The notes: generated by a model not told the origin, from the sequence alone. A stretch of DNA of 26,374 nucleotides from Erysipelotrichaceae bacterium (GCA_900754715.1 CAAEDX010000248.1:1-26374); one strand, 5' to 3'. Counted from the stretch's first letter, positions 15,639 through 23,312 are shown. A program made the numbers and translations.

Positions 15639-16609
15639 CACTGCCATCCCTCCAGTAAGTATTCATCGATATTGTTGCCGTCGATCAGACTGACAGCGAT
15701 CTCTTCCTCTTGCAGCTCATGATCTCCTGCTTTCAGCGCATAAGCTGCCGATATGGCCTTGCGCGCCATTTCTTTCGGATATTGCGCCACAGTGGCATCC
15801 ATATATCCCTCTTTGATCAGCACCTTGGCCTCTGGCGCACCATCCACGCCAAGCACCATCACCGCATCCTCATCGATCTTTTGATCTTGCAGCGCAGCCA
15901 CGGCGCCCAGCGCAGAAGGATCATTCAATGCCATCACGACATCGAAGGCAGTACCTTGTTCCAACAGCCCCTCGATCAGCGGCATGCTTTTTTCCAGCTG
16001 CCCTTCACAATCCAGTTCACTCACGATATGATAGCCTGGTTCATCTGCGATAGCATCTCGAAAGCCCTGCAGCCGCTCTTGCGCCGAATAGGCCGCCCCA
16101 TGGGAAAGCAGCACGATATCAGCACTTTCACGATGCTCCATCATATAGCGGGCACACAGCTGTCCGGCCTGGTAATTGTCTGAGACGACCGTATGATCGA
16201 CAAAGTCTTCTCCATCATAGACATTGGTATCGATAGCGATGACGATGATGCCCTTCTGACTGGCTTCCCTGAGCACATCGACCAAGCCGCGGGAATCGAC
16301 AGGATTGACGATCAGCACATCGATACCTTCTGCTATCATCGTCTTGATCTGTTCGATCTGTCTCTCTATGGAAAGCTGTGGATCCATCGTGATCATCACA
16401 TCGCCGCCCGCTTCCACCTGATTGCGCAATTCTTCGTCGATCACTTCATAAAACGGGTTGTTCATGGTCATATAAGTAGCCCCAAACAGCAGCGGCTCTT
16501 CTTCGCTGACCAGTCCTGCAGCCGTATAATGGTGCAGCCATAAACATCCGATCAGCCCCAGCAGCAGGGTCAACGCCAGGACCGACAGTTCGACCGGGTA
16601 TCTTTTCAT
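15638..16609 (-). CDS. Ribose-binding-protein-like periplasmic sugar-binding protein (Peripla_BP_4 type)
   Basis: Sugar-binding receptor of the RbsB/XylF fold, 323 aa. The N-terminus has Lys-Arg, a hydrophobic core and LIGC at 19-22, a possible lipobox; the residues after Cys22 are still hydrophobic, so either lipidation or an uncleaved anchor is possible. 'FGATYMTMNNPFYEVIDEEL' opens the first lobe, followed by 'IDVLIVNPVDSRGL', 'VIAIDTNVYDGED', 'VVSDNYQAGQLCARYM', 'VVMALNDPSALGAVAAL' and 'VLGVDGAPEAKVLIKEG', all typical of the family. It is first in the sensor operon and has its own promoter. No rbsA or rbsC gene is present, so it probably acts as a ligand receptor for the kinase. Confidence 0.9.
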   Translation of the reverse strand: MKRYPVELSVLALTLLLGLIGCLWLHHYTAAGLVSEEEPLLFGATYMTMNNPFYEVIDEELRNQVEAGGDVMITMDPQLSIERQIEQIKTMIAEGIDVLIVNPVDSRGLVDVLREASQKGIIVIAIDTNVYDGEDFVDHTVVSDNYQAGQLCARYMMEHRESADIVLLSHGAAYSAQERLQGFRDAIADEPGYHIVSELDCEGQLEKSMPLIEGLLEQGTAFDVVMALNDPSALGAVAALQDQKIDEDAVMVLGVDGAPEAKVLIKEGYMDATVAQYPKEMARKAISAAYALKAGDHELQEEEIAVSLIDGNNIDEYLLEGWQ

Positions 16610-16636
16610 CCTTTTCGCACTCCATTTCTTTCTTTC

Positions 16637-16645
16637 ATTATATCA
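16637..16645 (-). promoter_or_regulatory. Extended -10 promoter of the sensor operon
   Basis: The minus strand reads TGATATAAT (TATAAT 16642-16637), about 30 bases before the ribose-binding-like gene. The -35 is weak. Confidence 0.6.
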
Positions 16646-16660
16646 AAGCTTTTCAATGGG

Positions 16661-16700
16661 AAAAGGTCTTTCCGCAAATCGTTTGATTTACGAAAAGACC
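16661..16700 (-). terminator. Terminator of the mannose-family PTS operon
   Basis: A 16-bp stem (two G-T wobbles) with a 4-base loop, followed by four T on the minus strand. It begins four bases after the stop of the small membrane protein and separates the PTS and sensor units. Confidence 0.82.
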
Positions 16701-16703
16701 GCT

Positions 16704-16979
16704 TCAGCTTAGTTCTGCCAGTTTCAAGAGCTTTTCGATATTCTCTCTCCCATGCCGCAGCGATCGTGTCACTGCCAGCATCCAGATACAGTCCGCAGCC
16801 AGCAGCACGAACAGAAGGATACGCACCGCGGCAGCGCCGGGAAACGCTGTCTGAAATGCCGCATAGATGCCGGCTGCCAGCAGGGAGGAGAGCGCCATGG
16901 ACATGCGCAGCCACTGCTTCAGCCTGTTCCACAGGATCTTCTGCATCTGCGCTTCCTGTCTGAGCTGCTGCCTGTTCAT
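16704..16979 (-). CDS. Small two-segment membrane protein of the PTS operon
   Basis: A 91-aa protein with two hydrophobic segments (about 27-45 and 50-69) between a basic N-terminus and a charged C-terminal helix. It starts four bases after the IID stop without a strong ribosome binding site, so it is probably translated by coupling. It is followed by the operon terminator. I do not recognise the family. Its place suggests an accessory to the PTS permease, but this is inference. Confidence 0.7.
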   Translation of the reverse strand: MNRQQLRQEAQMQKILWNRLKQWLRMSMALSSLLAAGIYAAFQTAFPGAAAVRILLFVLLAADCIWMLAVTRSLRHGRENIEKLLKLAELS

Positions 16980-16983
16980 GATC

Positions 16984-17814
16984 TCAATACGTGAGCTGCG
17001 GATCGAAGAATCCGATCAATACGCCGACAAAGGAGATCACGACAAGCAGAAGCATCACTTTCAGCGGAGACATCTTCTTCTTGGCGATCAGAAACCAGCA
17101 TAATAGGACGAAGATGGCGGTCAGTCCTTGCGGCAACACTGAGTTGATCTGATCATTCAAATTCAGGAATACTTCGCCGGTATCCGGATTGCTCATCTCG
17201 AATACGGTCTTCACGCTCACCCAGGTCGCTGCCACAGCGCCGATGACCATGCTTCCCAGCATCATGATGCTTTCTCTGAGCGCCTGCGACTTTTCTCCGG
17301 TCAGGAACTCGACCGCTTTGCCGCCGAGCTCATATCCCTTGAAGAACAACAGCCGCATGCCCAGGGTGATGATCACATTCCAAGCGATGATATAGAAGAC
17401 CGCACCTGCCGGGGAGCCGCCGGTAGACAGACCAAGCGCAATGCCCAGCAGCAGCGGAATGAGCACGCCGACCACCAGTGAGTCGCCGATACCTGCGATC
17501 GGTCCCATCAGCCCGGCACGCAGACCGTTGATCGTATCGCTGTCCACACCCTCCTGATTAGCGCGGGCTTCTTCCAGGCCGACCGTTACGCCCACGATGA
17601 TCGTCCCCAGCTGCGGTTCGGTATTGAAAAAGGCCTTATACGTTTCCAGCGCTTCTTTCTGTTCCTCTTTCGTATCATACAGTTCCTCAATGACCGGCAG
17701 CATCGCACACAGATATCCGAATGTCTGCATATGCTCCTGCGAGAAACAAGTCAGATGTCCATAATACCAGTTACGGAACGCTTTGTTCAGCGTCTTTTTT
17801 GACAATTTCTTCAT
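16984..17814 (-). CDS. PTS mannose/fructose/sorbose-family IID component
   Basis: Membrane component that, with IIC, forms the sugar channel of a mannose-family PTS. The 276 aa match EIID. It starts 'MKKLSKKTLNKAFRNWYYGH', with 'FNTEPQLGTIIVGVTVGLEE' and the characteristic 'GLRAGLMGPIAGIGDSLVVG' near residues 119-138. Hydrophobic segments follow to the C-terminus. ATG 17814 is preferred over a longer frame to 17844 because AGGAGG is nine bases before it, inside the end of the IIC gene. The sugar cannot be named from this sequence. Confidence 0.93.
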   Translation of the reverse strand: MKKLSKKTLNKAFRNWYYGHLTCFSQEHMQTFGYLCAMLPVIEELYDTKEEQKEALETYKAFFNTEPQLGTIIVGVTVGLEEARANQEGVDSDTINGLRAGLMGPIAGIGDSLVVGVLIPLLLGIALGLSTGGSPAGAVFYIIAWNVIITLGMRLLFFKGYELGGKAVEFLTGEKSQALRESIMMLGSMVIGAVAATWVSVKTVFEMSNPDTGEVFLNLNDQINSVLPQGLTAIFVLLCWFLIAKKKMSPLKVMLLLVVISFVGVLIGFFDPQLTY

Positions 17815-17815
17815 C

Positions 17816-18652
17816 TTAGATATCCTCCTCGTCATCGGCATCATCAGATATGCTCACCTTGTTCATCTGTGCAAGCTTGATCTGATAGCTAAGATAAGCG
17901 AACATCGCAGCGATGATCGTGGTCACGACCAAATTGATGCCCAGCGCGGCAGCTAAGGCAAAGCCGACAAAAAACGGGATGAAATCTGTTCCTTTGGCAA
18001 TGATCTGCTTAAGCAGGATCGCGATTCCCACACATGGCAGGAGCGAACCGACCGTGAAGATGGTCTTCATCGGGATACCATCCATCGGCAAAGCCGTCTT
18101 GATCAGTTCGACCATATCTGCGCCGACCAGGCAGATGATAAAGGTCGGCAAGAAAGAACAAACCAGGTGTGAGATCCAAGGCAGTCCCATATCGACCAGA
18201 TACAGCTTATGGAACTTACCTTCATCGACAGCCTTCCAGCCGATGTGCTGCCAGATCAGATTCATCGTTGCCGTGCCATAGAACAGCACTGTGCCTAATG
18301 TACCGACCATGGCCCCAAAAGAAGTAGCTAAGCCGATGCCATCCGCATTGGCCGCATCCATGCCATAGCTGTTCAGCGCCAGCATCGCCAGCGGGATGCC
18401 GATGTAACTGACCGCGCGCACATCAGCGCTGACCGTTCCGCCCGGGGTGACCAGCGCGATATACAGCAGCTGCATCGCTGCCCCGACCAGGATACCGGTA
18501 CGTACATCGCCAAGGATCAGCCCACAGATGAGCCCGCCGACCAGAGGCCGTCCCAGCGTATAGTTTCCGATGGCCGATCCGCCCATGCCGGGCATGCTGG
18601 CCAGGCAGGCAAAGAACCCTAGCAGAGCTGCCTGCAACACATTGATCTCCAT
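17816..18652 (-). CDS. PTS mannose/fructose/sorbose-family IIC component
   Basis: Integral membrane subunit (278 aa) that translocates sugar in the mannose-family PTS. 'GGSAIGNYTLGRPLVGGLICG' and 'GDVRTGILVGAAMQLLYIALVTPGGTV' are hallmarks of EIIC of this family. About seven to eight hydrophobic segments are visible. The C-terminus ends in an acidic tail (DDADDEED). The ATG at 18652 is preferred because AAGGGGGA stands at proper spacing; another ATG is two codons upstream. It lies between IIB and IID and all are closely spaced. Confidence 0.93.
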   Translation of the reverse strand: MEINVLQAALLGFFACLASMPGMGGSAIGNYTLGRPLVGGLICGLILGDVRTGILVGAAMQLLYIALVTPGGTVSADVRAVSYIGIPLAMLALNSYGMDAANADGIGLATSFGAMVGTLGTVLFYGTATMNLIWQHIGWKAVDEGKFHKLYLVDMGLPWISHLVCSFLPTFIICLVGADMVELIKTALPMDGIPMKTIFTVGSLLPCVGIAILLKQIIAKGTDFIPFFVGFALAAALGINLVVTTIIAAMFAYLSYQIKLAQMNKVSISDDADDEEDI

Positions 18653-18672
18653 GATCATTCCCCCTTCTTCTC

Positions 18673-19164
18673 TCAGTAGCCGAACTGCTCTTTGAACTTA
18701 TTCCAGCTGCCGATGCCTTCATCTGGGATCAAACGGAACTCTATTTCATAGCCAGCCTTGGCAATTTCCTCTAATGCATCAGCTTCTGCTTGCGTAATGG
18801 ACTGATTATTGCCCAGCTTGACCGCATCAGGGCGATCATTGCACGGACCGATGATCACTTTCTTCACCCCGCAGGTAAAACGCTGATCGACCAGGATCTT
18901 CTTCATATCGATCGGATTCTTCGTGATCAGGAAATAACGAGTATCAGAATCCAGCACCTTTTGACACTTTTTCTCCCAATCTGCCATCGTCCAGACAAAT
19001 GTCTTTTTGCCGCTTGCGCTCTTATATGCCGCCTTCAGCACGCTATTGTTTGCAGCGGCATCATTGACAGCCACGATGCCGTCACACGGGTACTCCAATG
19101 CCCATCTCGTACAAGTCTGTCCGTGGATCATACGGTCATCCACGCGGATAAATGATATTGACAT
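18673..19164 (-). CDS. PTS mannose/fructose/sorbose-family IIB component
   Basis: Cytosolic domain (163 aa) that takes phosphate from IIA and gives it to the entering sugar. The family signature 'FIRVDDRMIHGQ' contains the phosphorylated His14. The segment 'IVAVNDAAANNSVLKAAYKSA' and 'GVKKVIIGPCNDRPDAVKL' match the EIIB-man fold. AAAGGAGG precedes the ATG. It sits between IIA (18 bp upstream) and IIC. Confidence 0.94.
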   Translation of the reverse strand: MSISFIRVDDRMIHGQTCTRWALEYPCDGIVAVNDAAANNSVLKAAYKSASGKKTFVWTMADWEKKCQKVLDSDTRYFLITKNPIDMKKILVDQRFTCGVKKVIIGPCNDRPDAVKLGNNQSITQAEADALEEIAKAGYEIEFRLIPDEGIGSWNKFKEQFGY

Positions 19165-19182
19165 GTTCTTTTCCTCCTTTGA

Positions 19183-19605
19183 TCAAATGTCTTCCTCTTC
19201 TTCGTTTTGCAATGTCATCTCACTGATCGACGCTGTTGCTTCCTGCAGGATCATCTGCTTCATCTCCCGAATGCCCTGATCCTTGCACAGGACGGCGTTC
19301 AGCGCCATCGGCAGGTTCATTCCGCCCAACACAGCGGTATTTGTGAGCATTCCTTTTTCCTGCAGCACATCCAGCACCGTCGTCAACGGAGAACCGCCGA
19401 TCAGATCAGCCAGCACGAGCAGCTCATCTTGTTGATCAAGCTGAGCGATCAGGGTCTGTGCACGCAGCCTGAATCGTTCCACTGACTCGCCATCACGCAG
19501 TCCGATGCTCATGATTCCCTCACTGTTTCCCGCAAACATGTGCAGCGTGTCGCACAGCCCTTCCGCAAATCCGCCATGAGAAACCATCAATACATATGCG
19601 CTCAT
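19183..19605 (-). CDS. PTS mannose/fructose/sorbose-family IIA component
   Basis: First phosphate carrier of this PTS (140 aa), receiving phosphate from HPr at His10 in 'VSHGGFAEG'. 'VLADLIGGSPLTTVL' and 'LGGMNLPMALNAV' are typical of EIIA-man. The frame extends to a GTG at 19614, but the ATG at 19605 has AAAGGG at good spacing. It is the first gene of the operon, behind a promoter that overlaps a likely cre box. IIA and IIB are separate proteins here, unlike the fused ManX. No LevR-type activator and no sigma-54 promoter were found near it. Confidence 0.92.
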   Translation of the reverse strand: MSAYVLMVSHGGFAEGLCDTLHMFAGNSEGIMSIGLRDGESVERFRLRAQTLIAQLDQQDELLVLADLIGGSPLTTVLDVLQEKGMLTNTAVLGGMNLPMALNAVLCKDQGIREMKQMILQEATASISEMTLQNEEEEDI

Positions 19606-19619
19606 CTCTCTCACCCTTT

Positions 19620-19639
19620 CTGAATACGGTTACATTATA
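19620..19639 (-). promoter_or_regulatory. -10 box and overlapping cre candidate of the PTS operon
   Basis: TATAAT at 19639-19634 is the -10 box. Positions 19633-19620 with 19634 read TGTAACCGTATTCAG on the minus strand; on the plus strand TGAATACGGTTACA matches 13 of 14 positions of TGWAANCGNTNWCA. Overlap with the -10 box and start site fits CcpA repression. The -35 box is poor. Confidence 0.5.
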
Positions 19640-19682
19640 AAAAAGCACTGCGCTCAGTGAAACTGAAATCTGTCAGTGCTTT
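19638..19682 (-). terminator. Terminator-like hairpin directly upstream of the PTS promoter
   Basis: AGCACTG and CAGTGCT enclose an inner TCAGT-TTC-ACTGA hairpin, followed by six T that run into the -10 box. No obvious minus-strand gene lies upstream. It may insulate the PTS operon from antisense transcription or act as an attenuator. Confidence 0.45.
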
Positions 19683-19705
19683 TCTTGACCATCGTCAGTT
19701 GTCTC

Positions 19706-19719
19706 ATGACAAATGTCAT
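19706..19719. promoter_or_regulatory. Palindrome ATGACA-AA-TGTCAT, possible operator
   Basis: A perfect 6+6 palindrome with a 2-base centre lies in the region between the divergent PTS operon and HAD gene. A near copy lies at 19782-19795. Confidence 0.45.
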
Positions 19720-19781
19720 CATTTTTTTCATCATCCTGATGCAGAAGCAGAAAAAAACGTCGTGATCTTCTGATTTTTCGT

Positions 19782-19795
19782 ATGACATCCGTCAT
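19782..19795. promoter_or_regulatory. Second, imperfect copy of the ATGACA/TGTCAT palindrome
   Basis: ATGACATCCGTCAT matches the dyad at 19706 with one arm position changed. The two centres are 76 bp apart, about seven helical turns, as seen for operators that loop DNA. Confidence 0.4.
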
Positions 19796-19847
19796 CATGA
19801 TCTGCACAATTCTCACTGCTCGCTCTTTTCTTTCCGGTAATTTCTGA

Positions 19848-19853
19848 TATGAT
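19848..19853 (+). promoter_or_regulatory. Extended -10 promoter of the HAD phosphatase gene
   Basis: TGATATGAT (TATGAT at 19848-19853) lies about 20 bases before the start codon. The -35 region is weak. Confidence 0.45.
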
Positions 19854-19874
19854 GTTAGCAAAGGAAGTGACGAC

Positions 19875-20666
19875 ATGGAGCTGAAACTGATTATTTTCGA
19901 TGTGGACGGCACGCTGTATGACCTGAAGAGCCACTGCATCCCGCAGAGCTGCACAGAGGCGATCCGCCAGCTGAAACGCAACAAGATCCGCTTTGCCATC
20001 GCAAGCGGACGGGCACATTATGGGATGGGCAAGGCGCTCAACGATCTGCGCGCAGATTACATCATCGCCGACAGCGGCGGCGTCATCGTGGACAGCGAGG
20101 GCAATATGCTCTATCATGAGGACATGCCCTTTGCGGAATGCTGCCAGCTGCTCGAGTTTGCTCGGCAAGAGGAAGCTGGTCTCGTCTTCAAGTTTCCCCA
20201 GCATATGTACATTTACCAGCACCCTGAGAAGGTAGACTGGCTGCAGGGACAGATGAACTCTGACATCGGCAGCGAGCCGTTCATCTTTCACCCGGAACAA
20301 GACCGCCATTACCTGGAGCTGCCTCAGTGCGCCAGCATCCATGCCGATCCTGAAAGGATCAAGGCGTTCGCTCAGCACAGCACGCTGTCGTTCCGTCAGT
20401 TTTCTGAATATGGGTTCGATGTTGCCCCTCAGGGCGTGAACAAGGGCAGCGGCATCCGCAAGCTGCTCTCTCTGCTGGATCTTCCCCGATCGCAGTGCGC
20501 TTGCTTCGGGGACAATTACAACGACATCGAGATGATGGAGTCATGCGGCTTCCGCGTCGCGATGGGCAATGCCGTGCCAGAGATCAAGGCGATGGCCGAT
20601 CACGTGACCACGGCCACGGATGAAGACGGCATCCTGCTTGGCTTACAGCACTTGGGCGTCATTTAA
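19875..20666 (+). CDS. Cof-type HAD-IIB family phosphatase
   Basis: Haloacid dehalogenase superfamily phosphatase (263 aa), probably acting on sugar phosphates or flavin nucleotides. Motif I is FDVDGTL with nucleophile Asp9 and Asp11. Motif II is 'IASGR' near 43-47. Motif III Lys is in 'GVNKGSG' near 193, and motif IV is 'GDNYNDIEM' near 213. The C2B cap lies between motifs II and III. GGAAGTGA precedes the ATG. It is divergent from the PTS operon and shares its 269-bp control region, so it may dephosphorylate sugar phosphates that build up from that PTS; this is inference. It converges on the ABC operon. Confidence 0.93.
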   Translation: MELKLIIFDVDGTLYDLKSHCIPQSCTEAIRQLKRNKIRFAIASGRAHYGMGKALNDLRADYIIADSGGVIVDSEGNMLYHEDMPFAECCQLLEFARQEEAGLVFKFPQHMYIYQHPEKVDWLQGQMNSDIGSEPFIFHPEQDRHYLELPQCASIHADPERIKAFAQHSTLSFRQFSEYGFDVAPQGVNKGSGIRKLLSLLDLPRSQCACFGDNYNDIEMMESCGFRVAMGNAVPEIKAMADHVTTATDEDGILLGLQHLGVI

Positions 20667-20697
20667 AAAGACCGGGACATATTTCCGCATCCCGGTC
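20665..20697 (-). terminator. Terminator of the Trp-type ABC transporter operon
   Basis: GACCGGGA and TCCCGGTC form an 8-bp stem with a 12-base loop, followed by five T on the minus strand. On the plus strand the T-run is missing, so it would be weaker for the HAD gene. Confidence 0.78.
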
Positions 20698-20698
20698 C

Positions 20699-21454
20699 TC
20701 ATACAAAGTCATACATCTGAAGCAGTTCCTCCACCGAGGTCTGCTTTTTTTCTTCGCCTTCCAGCACCCTGACGATCTTGCCCTCGTTCATGATCAGCGT
20801 CTTTGTCCCATATTCCAGCGCCTGACGCAGGTTATGGGTGATCATCAGCGTCGTGATCTGATGCTCGTGAATGATCTGATCGGTGAGCTTCATCACCTGC
20901 GCCGCGGTATTGGGATCCAGCGCGGCCGTATGCTCATCCAGAAGCAGAAGCTTCGGCGTCACGATGGTGGCCATGAGCAGCGTAAGCGCCTGGCGCTGTC
21001 CGCCGGAAAGCAGGCCGACCGGCTGGTTCATGCGATCCTCCAGGCCCAGGCCAAGCTGGCTGAGGCGATCATGGAACAGCTGGCGGTCCTTCTTCTGAAT
21101 GGCGCGGCTCAGCGTCATCCGCTTCCCCCGGGAATAAGCCAGGCCGAGGTTTTCCACGATGCTCATGTCCGGGGCGGTCCCCTTCATCGGATCCTGAAAG
21201 AGGCGGCCGATATAGCGGGCACGTTTGTGCTCCGGCTGACGCGTCAGATCCATGCCATCCAGCGTGATCGTGCCGCTGTCTGCGCTCAGCGTGCCGCTGA
21301 CGGCATTGAGCAGCGTGCTCTTTCCCGCGCCGTTGGTGCCCAGCACACAGACAAATTCGCCCCGATCAAGATGCAGCGACACATGATCGAGCGCCTTGCG
21401 TTCATTGACCGTCCCCGCATGGAACGTCACACTGACATCATTAAGATCGAGCAT
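20699..21454 (-). CDS. trpZ: ABC transporter ATP-binding protein (TrpZ type)
   Basis: ATPase of an uptake system for tryptophan or a related compound, 251 aa. Walker A is 'GTNGAGKST' (about 39-47), the signature is 'LSGGQRQ' (about 149-155), Walker B is 'LLLLDEHTAALD' (about 168-179) and the switch His is in 'MITHNL'. GGAGG precedes the ATG. It overlaps the permease gene by 14 bases and ends the operon. The gene name rests on the partner genes and the Trp T-box; the ATPase alone would not reveal the substrate. Confidence 0.92.
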   Translation of the reverse strand: MLDLNDVSVTFHAGTVNERKALDHVSLHLDRGEFVCVLGTNGAGKSTLLNAVSGTLSADSGTITLDGMDLTRQPEHKRARYIGRLFQDPMKGTAPDMSIVENLGLAYSRGKRMTLSRAIQKKDRQLFHDRLSQLGLGLEDRMNQPVGLLSGGQRQALTLLMATIVTPKLLLLDEHTAALDPNTAAQVMKLTDQIIHEHQITTLMITHNLRQALEYGTKTLIMNEGKIVRVLEGEEKKQTSVEELLQMYDFV

Positions 21455-22319
21455 AAGGTTTCCTCCGTTTCTTCAAGAACGGCAGCGAGATCGCGATAGC
21501 GACCAACGCGGCCGAAAACAAATTCAGATCACTTGCGCTCAGGCCGAACTGCAGCGCAAACGTAAGCAGAAATCGGTAGATGATGGAGCCGACGATCACG
21601 CTGATGAAGCTGCGCAGGATCGTGCGGTGTCCGAAGAAGGCTTCTCCCACGATGATGGATGCCAGACCGAGCACCATCTTGCCGGTGGAGCTGTTCACAT
21701 CCGCAAACGACTGATATTGTGCGAGCAAGCCGCCGGCCAAGGCGATGATGCCGTTTGCCAGTGCCAGCCCCAGGATCTTCATCCGGTCCGCGCTGATGCT
21801 GGACGCACGAACCATTGCTTCATTAGAGCCGGTCGCCCGCATGCCCATGCCCAGCTGCGTATGCAAGAACAGATAGAGGATCACGGCCACGGCGGTGAGC
21901 ATGCCCACGATGACGATCATCGAAGCAGCCTCTCTGCCGAAGATCTCCTGCGCCTGAGTGAAGATCGTCTCTCTGCCAAACAGCGAGACATTGGGCAGGC
22001 CGCCCTGGATCCGCAGGTTGACCGAATACAGCGCGGTCATCGTCAGGATGCCGGACAAGATCGGCTGGATGTGCAGCTTCGTCATCAACAGTCCGGTGAC
22101 GAGCCCGCAGCACATGCCGCAGTGAAAGGCGGCAGCCAATCCGAGATAAGGATGAGCGGCCAGCGTGCACATCGCCGCTGCCGCGCATCCGCAGGTAAAG
22201 CTTCCATCTATGGTCAGATCAGGGATGTTCAGCACCCGAAACGACAAGTAGACGCCGAATCCCATGATCGCATAAAGCAGCCCGAGCTCCAGGGCGCCGA
22301 TCAACACTGATGCTCCCAT
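21441..22319 (-). CDS. trpY: ABC transporter permease (TrpY type, branched-chain-like)
   Basis: Membrane permease of 292 aa related to the LivH/BPD_transp_2 family. It begins 'LIGALELGLLYAIMGFGVYLSFRVLNIPDLTIDGSF', a typical opening for permeases paired with ABC_sub_bind proteins. About eight hydrophobic segments follow, with a coupling-loop-like 'MRATGSNEAMVRASSISADRMKILGLALANG' near 170-200. The C-terminus is basic. It lies 6 bases after the binding-protein stop and overlaps the ATPase gene. Confidence 0.92.
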   Translation of the reverse strand: MGASVLIGALELGLLYAIMGFGVYLSFRVLNIPDLTIDGSFTCGCAAAAMCTLAAHPYLGLAAAFHCGMCCGLVTGLLMTKLHIQPILSGILTMTALYSVNLRIQGGLPNVSLFGRETIFTQAQEIFGREAASMIVIVGMLTAVAVILYLFLHTQLGMGMRATGSNEAMVRASSISADRMKILGLALANGIIALAGGLLAQYQSFADVNSSTGKMVLGLASIIVGEAFFGHRTILRSFISVIVGSIIYRFLLTFALQFGLSASDLNLFSAALVAIAISLPFLKKRRKPYARS

Positions 22320-22325
22320 CGATCA

Positions 22326-23312
22326 TCACTCCTGTTCCATCATGACGAGATTCTCACTGTTCGCAATGGAATCCGGAAGCGTGATGCCCAGCGCCTCCAT
22401 CACATCGCGGTTGACGTAGATGCTCAGATCGCTCTTGAACTGCTTGACCGGAATATCCGCTACATCTGTCCCCTTCAGCACCTGATCCACCATGCGCGCG
22501 GTCTCACGCCCAAGCTCTGTATAGTCGATGCCCACGGTCATGAAGCCGCCGTCGCTCACCATCGAATCCGCGCCCGTATAGAACGGGATCTGATTTTCCA
22601 GGGCCGCCTGTGCCGCCGCGCTCATCGCGCTGGCCACCGTATTGTCATTGGGCGCAAAGATGGCGTCACAAGAAGAAGCCAGCGTTTCCACGGCCTGCTG
22701 CACATCGTTGCTCGTGGTCACCGTCACTTCCTGCACCTCGATGCCGTTTTCCTCACAGAACTGCTTGGCCTTGGCGATGTTGGTCACCGAATTGGTCTCG
22801 CTCGCATTGTAGACCACGCCCAGCCGCTCCATATCCGGATCGACTTCCAGCGCCCTCTGCAGGATCTGTTCTACCTGCACATCATCCATCGTGCCGGTCA
22901 TGTTCTTGTCCGGCTCTTCCAGCGTGGATGTCAGCCCCGCCGTGATCGGATCAGAAACGGCGGAAAAGATCACCGGGATATCCGCGGCATAGCGGGCCGC
23001 CCCCTGTGCCGTCGGGGTCGCAATGGCCACGATCACATCTGTACCGTCACCAGCAAAGGTGGAGAGGATGCTCTCCAGCGTGGACGTGTTGCCGCCGGCA
23101 TCCTGATAGTCCAGGTCGATATTTTCTCCGTCCACATAGCCCAGCTCCTTCATCTCTGCGTCAAAGCTGTCGCGGATCGTGTCCAGCGACTTATGTGCCA
23201 TGATCTGTGCGACGCTGACCTTTGGCATCTCCTCTCCTGTGCTGCTTCCGCACCCGCTTAACATTCCAGCTGCCAGAATGGCGCTCATCATCAGTTTCTT
23301 CATCTGTTTCAT
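22326..23312 (-). CDS. trpX: ABC transporter substrate-binding lipoprotein (TrpX type, ABC_sub_bind family)
   Basis: Lipid-anchored extracellular binding protein, 328 aa. The signal peptide 'MKQMKKLMMSAILAAGMLSGC' carries the lipobox LSGC with Cys21. The mature part has the ABC_sub_bind family pattern ('VSVAQIMAHKSLDTIRDSF', 'YQDAGGNTSTLESI', 'DVIVAIATPTAQGAA', 'IPVIFSAVSDPITAGL', 'RLGVVYNASETNSV', 'IFAPNDNTV', 'IPFYTGADSMV'). GGAGG is eight bases before the ATG. The T-box with a UGG specifier upstream supports tryptophan as the substrate or as the signal. It is the first gene of the operon. Confidence 0.92.
   Translation of the reverse strand: MKQMKKLMMSAILAAGMLSGCGSSTGEEMPKVSVAQIMAHKSLDTIRDSFDAEMKELGYVDGENIDLDYQDAGGNTSTLESILSTFAGDGTDVIVAIATPTAQGAARYAADIPVIFSAVSDPITAGLTSTLEEPDKNMTGTMDDVQVEQILQRALEVDPDMERLGVVYNASETNSVTNIAKAKQFCEENGIEVQEVTVTTSNDVQQAVETLASSCDAIFAPNDNTVASAMSAAAQAALENQIPFYTGADSMVSDGGFMTVGIDYTELGRETARMVDQVLKGTDVADIPVKQFKSDLSIYVNRDVMEALGITLPDSIANSENLVMMEQE

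Noticed and set aside
15638..15647. Earlier ATG (15647) as the histidine kinase start
   Set aside because: The GGAGGG box touches that ATG with no spacing; the ATG at 15638 has nine bases and a TGATG overlap.
16606..16932. 108-aa alternative frame overlapping the small membrane protein
   Set aside because: It runs through the operon terminator and the sensor promoter. The 91-aa frame has proper membrane segments and coupling.
19673..19999. 108-aa minus-strand frame covering the PTS/HAD intergenic region, ending just before a terminator-like hairpin
   Set aside because: It overlaps the start of the HAD gene in antisense and has no good ribosome binding site at any inner ATG. The inner 41 residues look protein-like but remain unproven.
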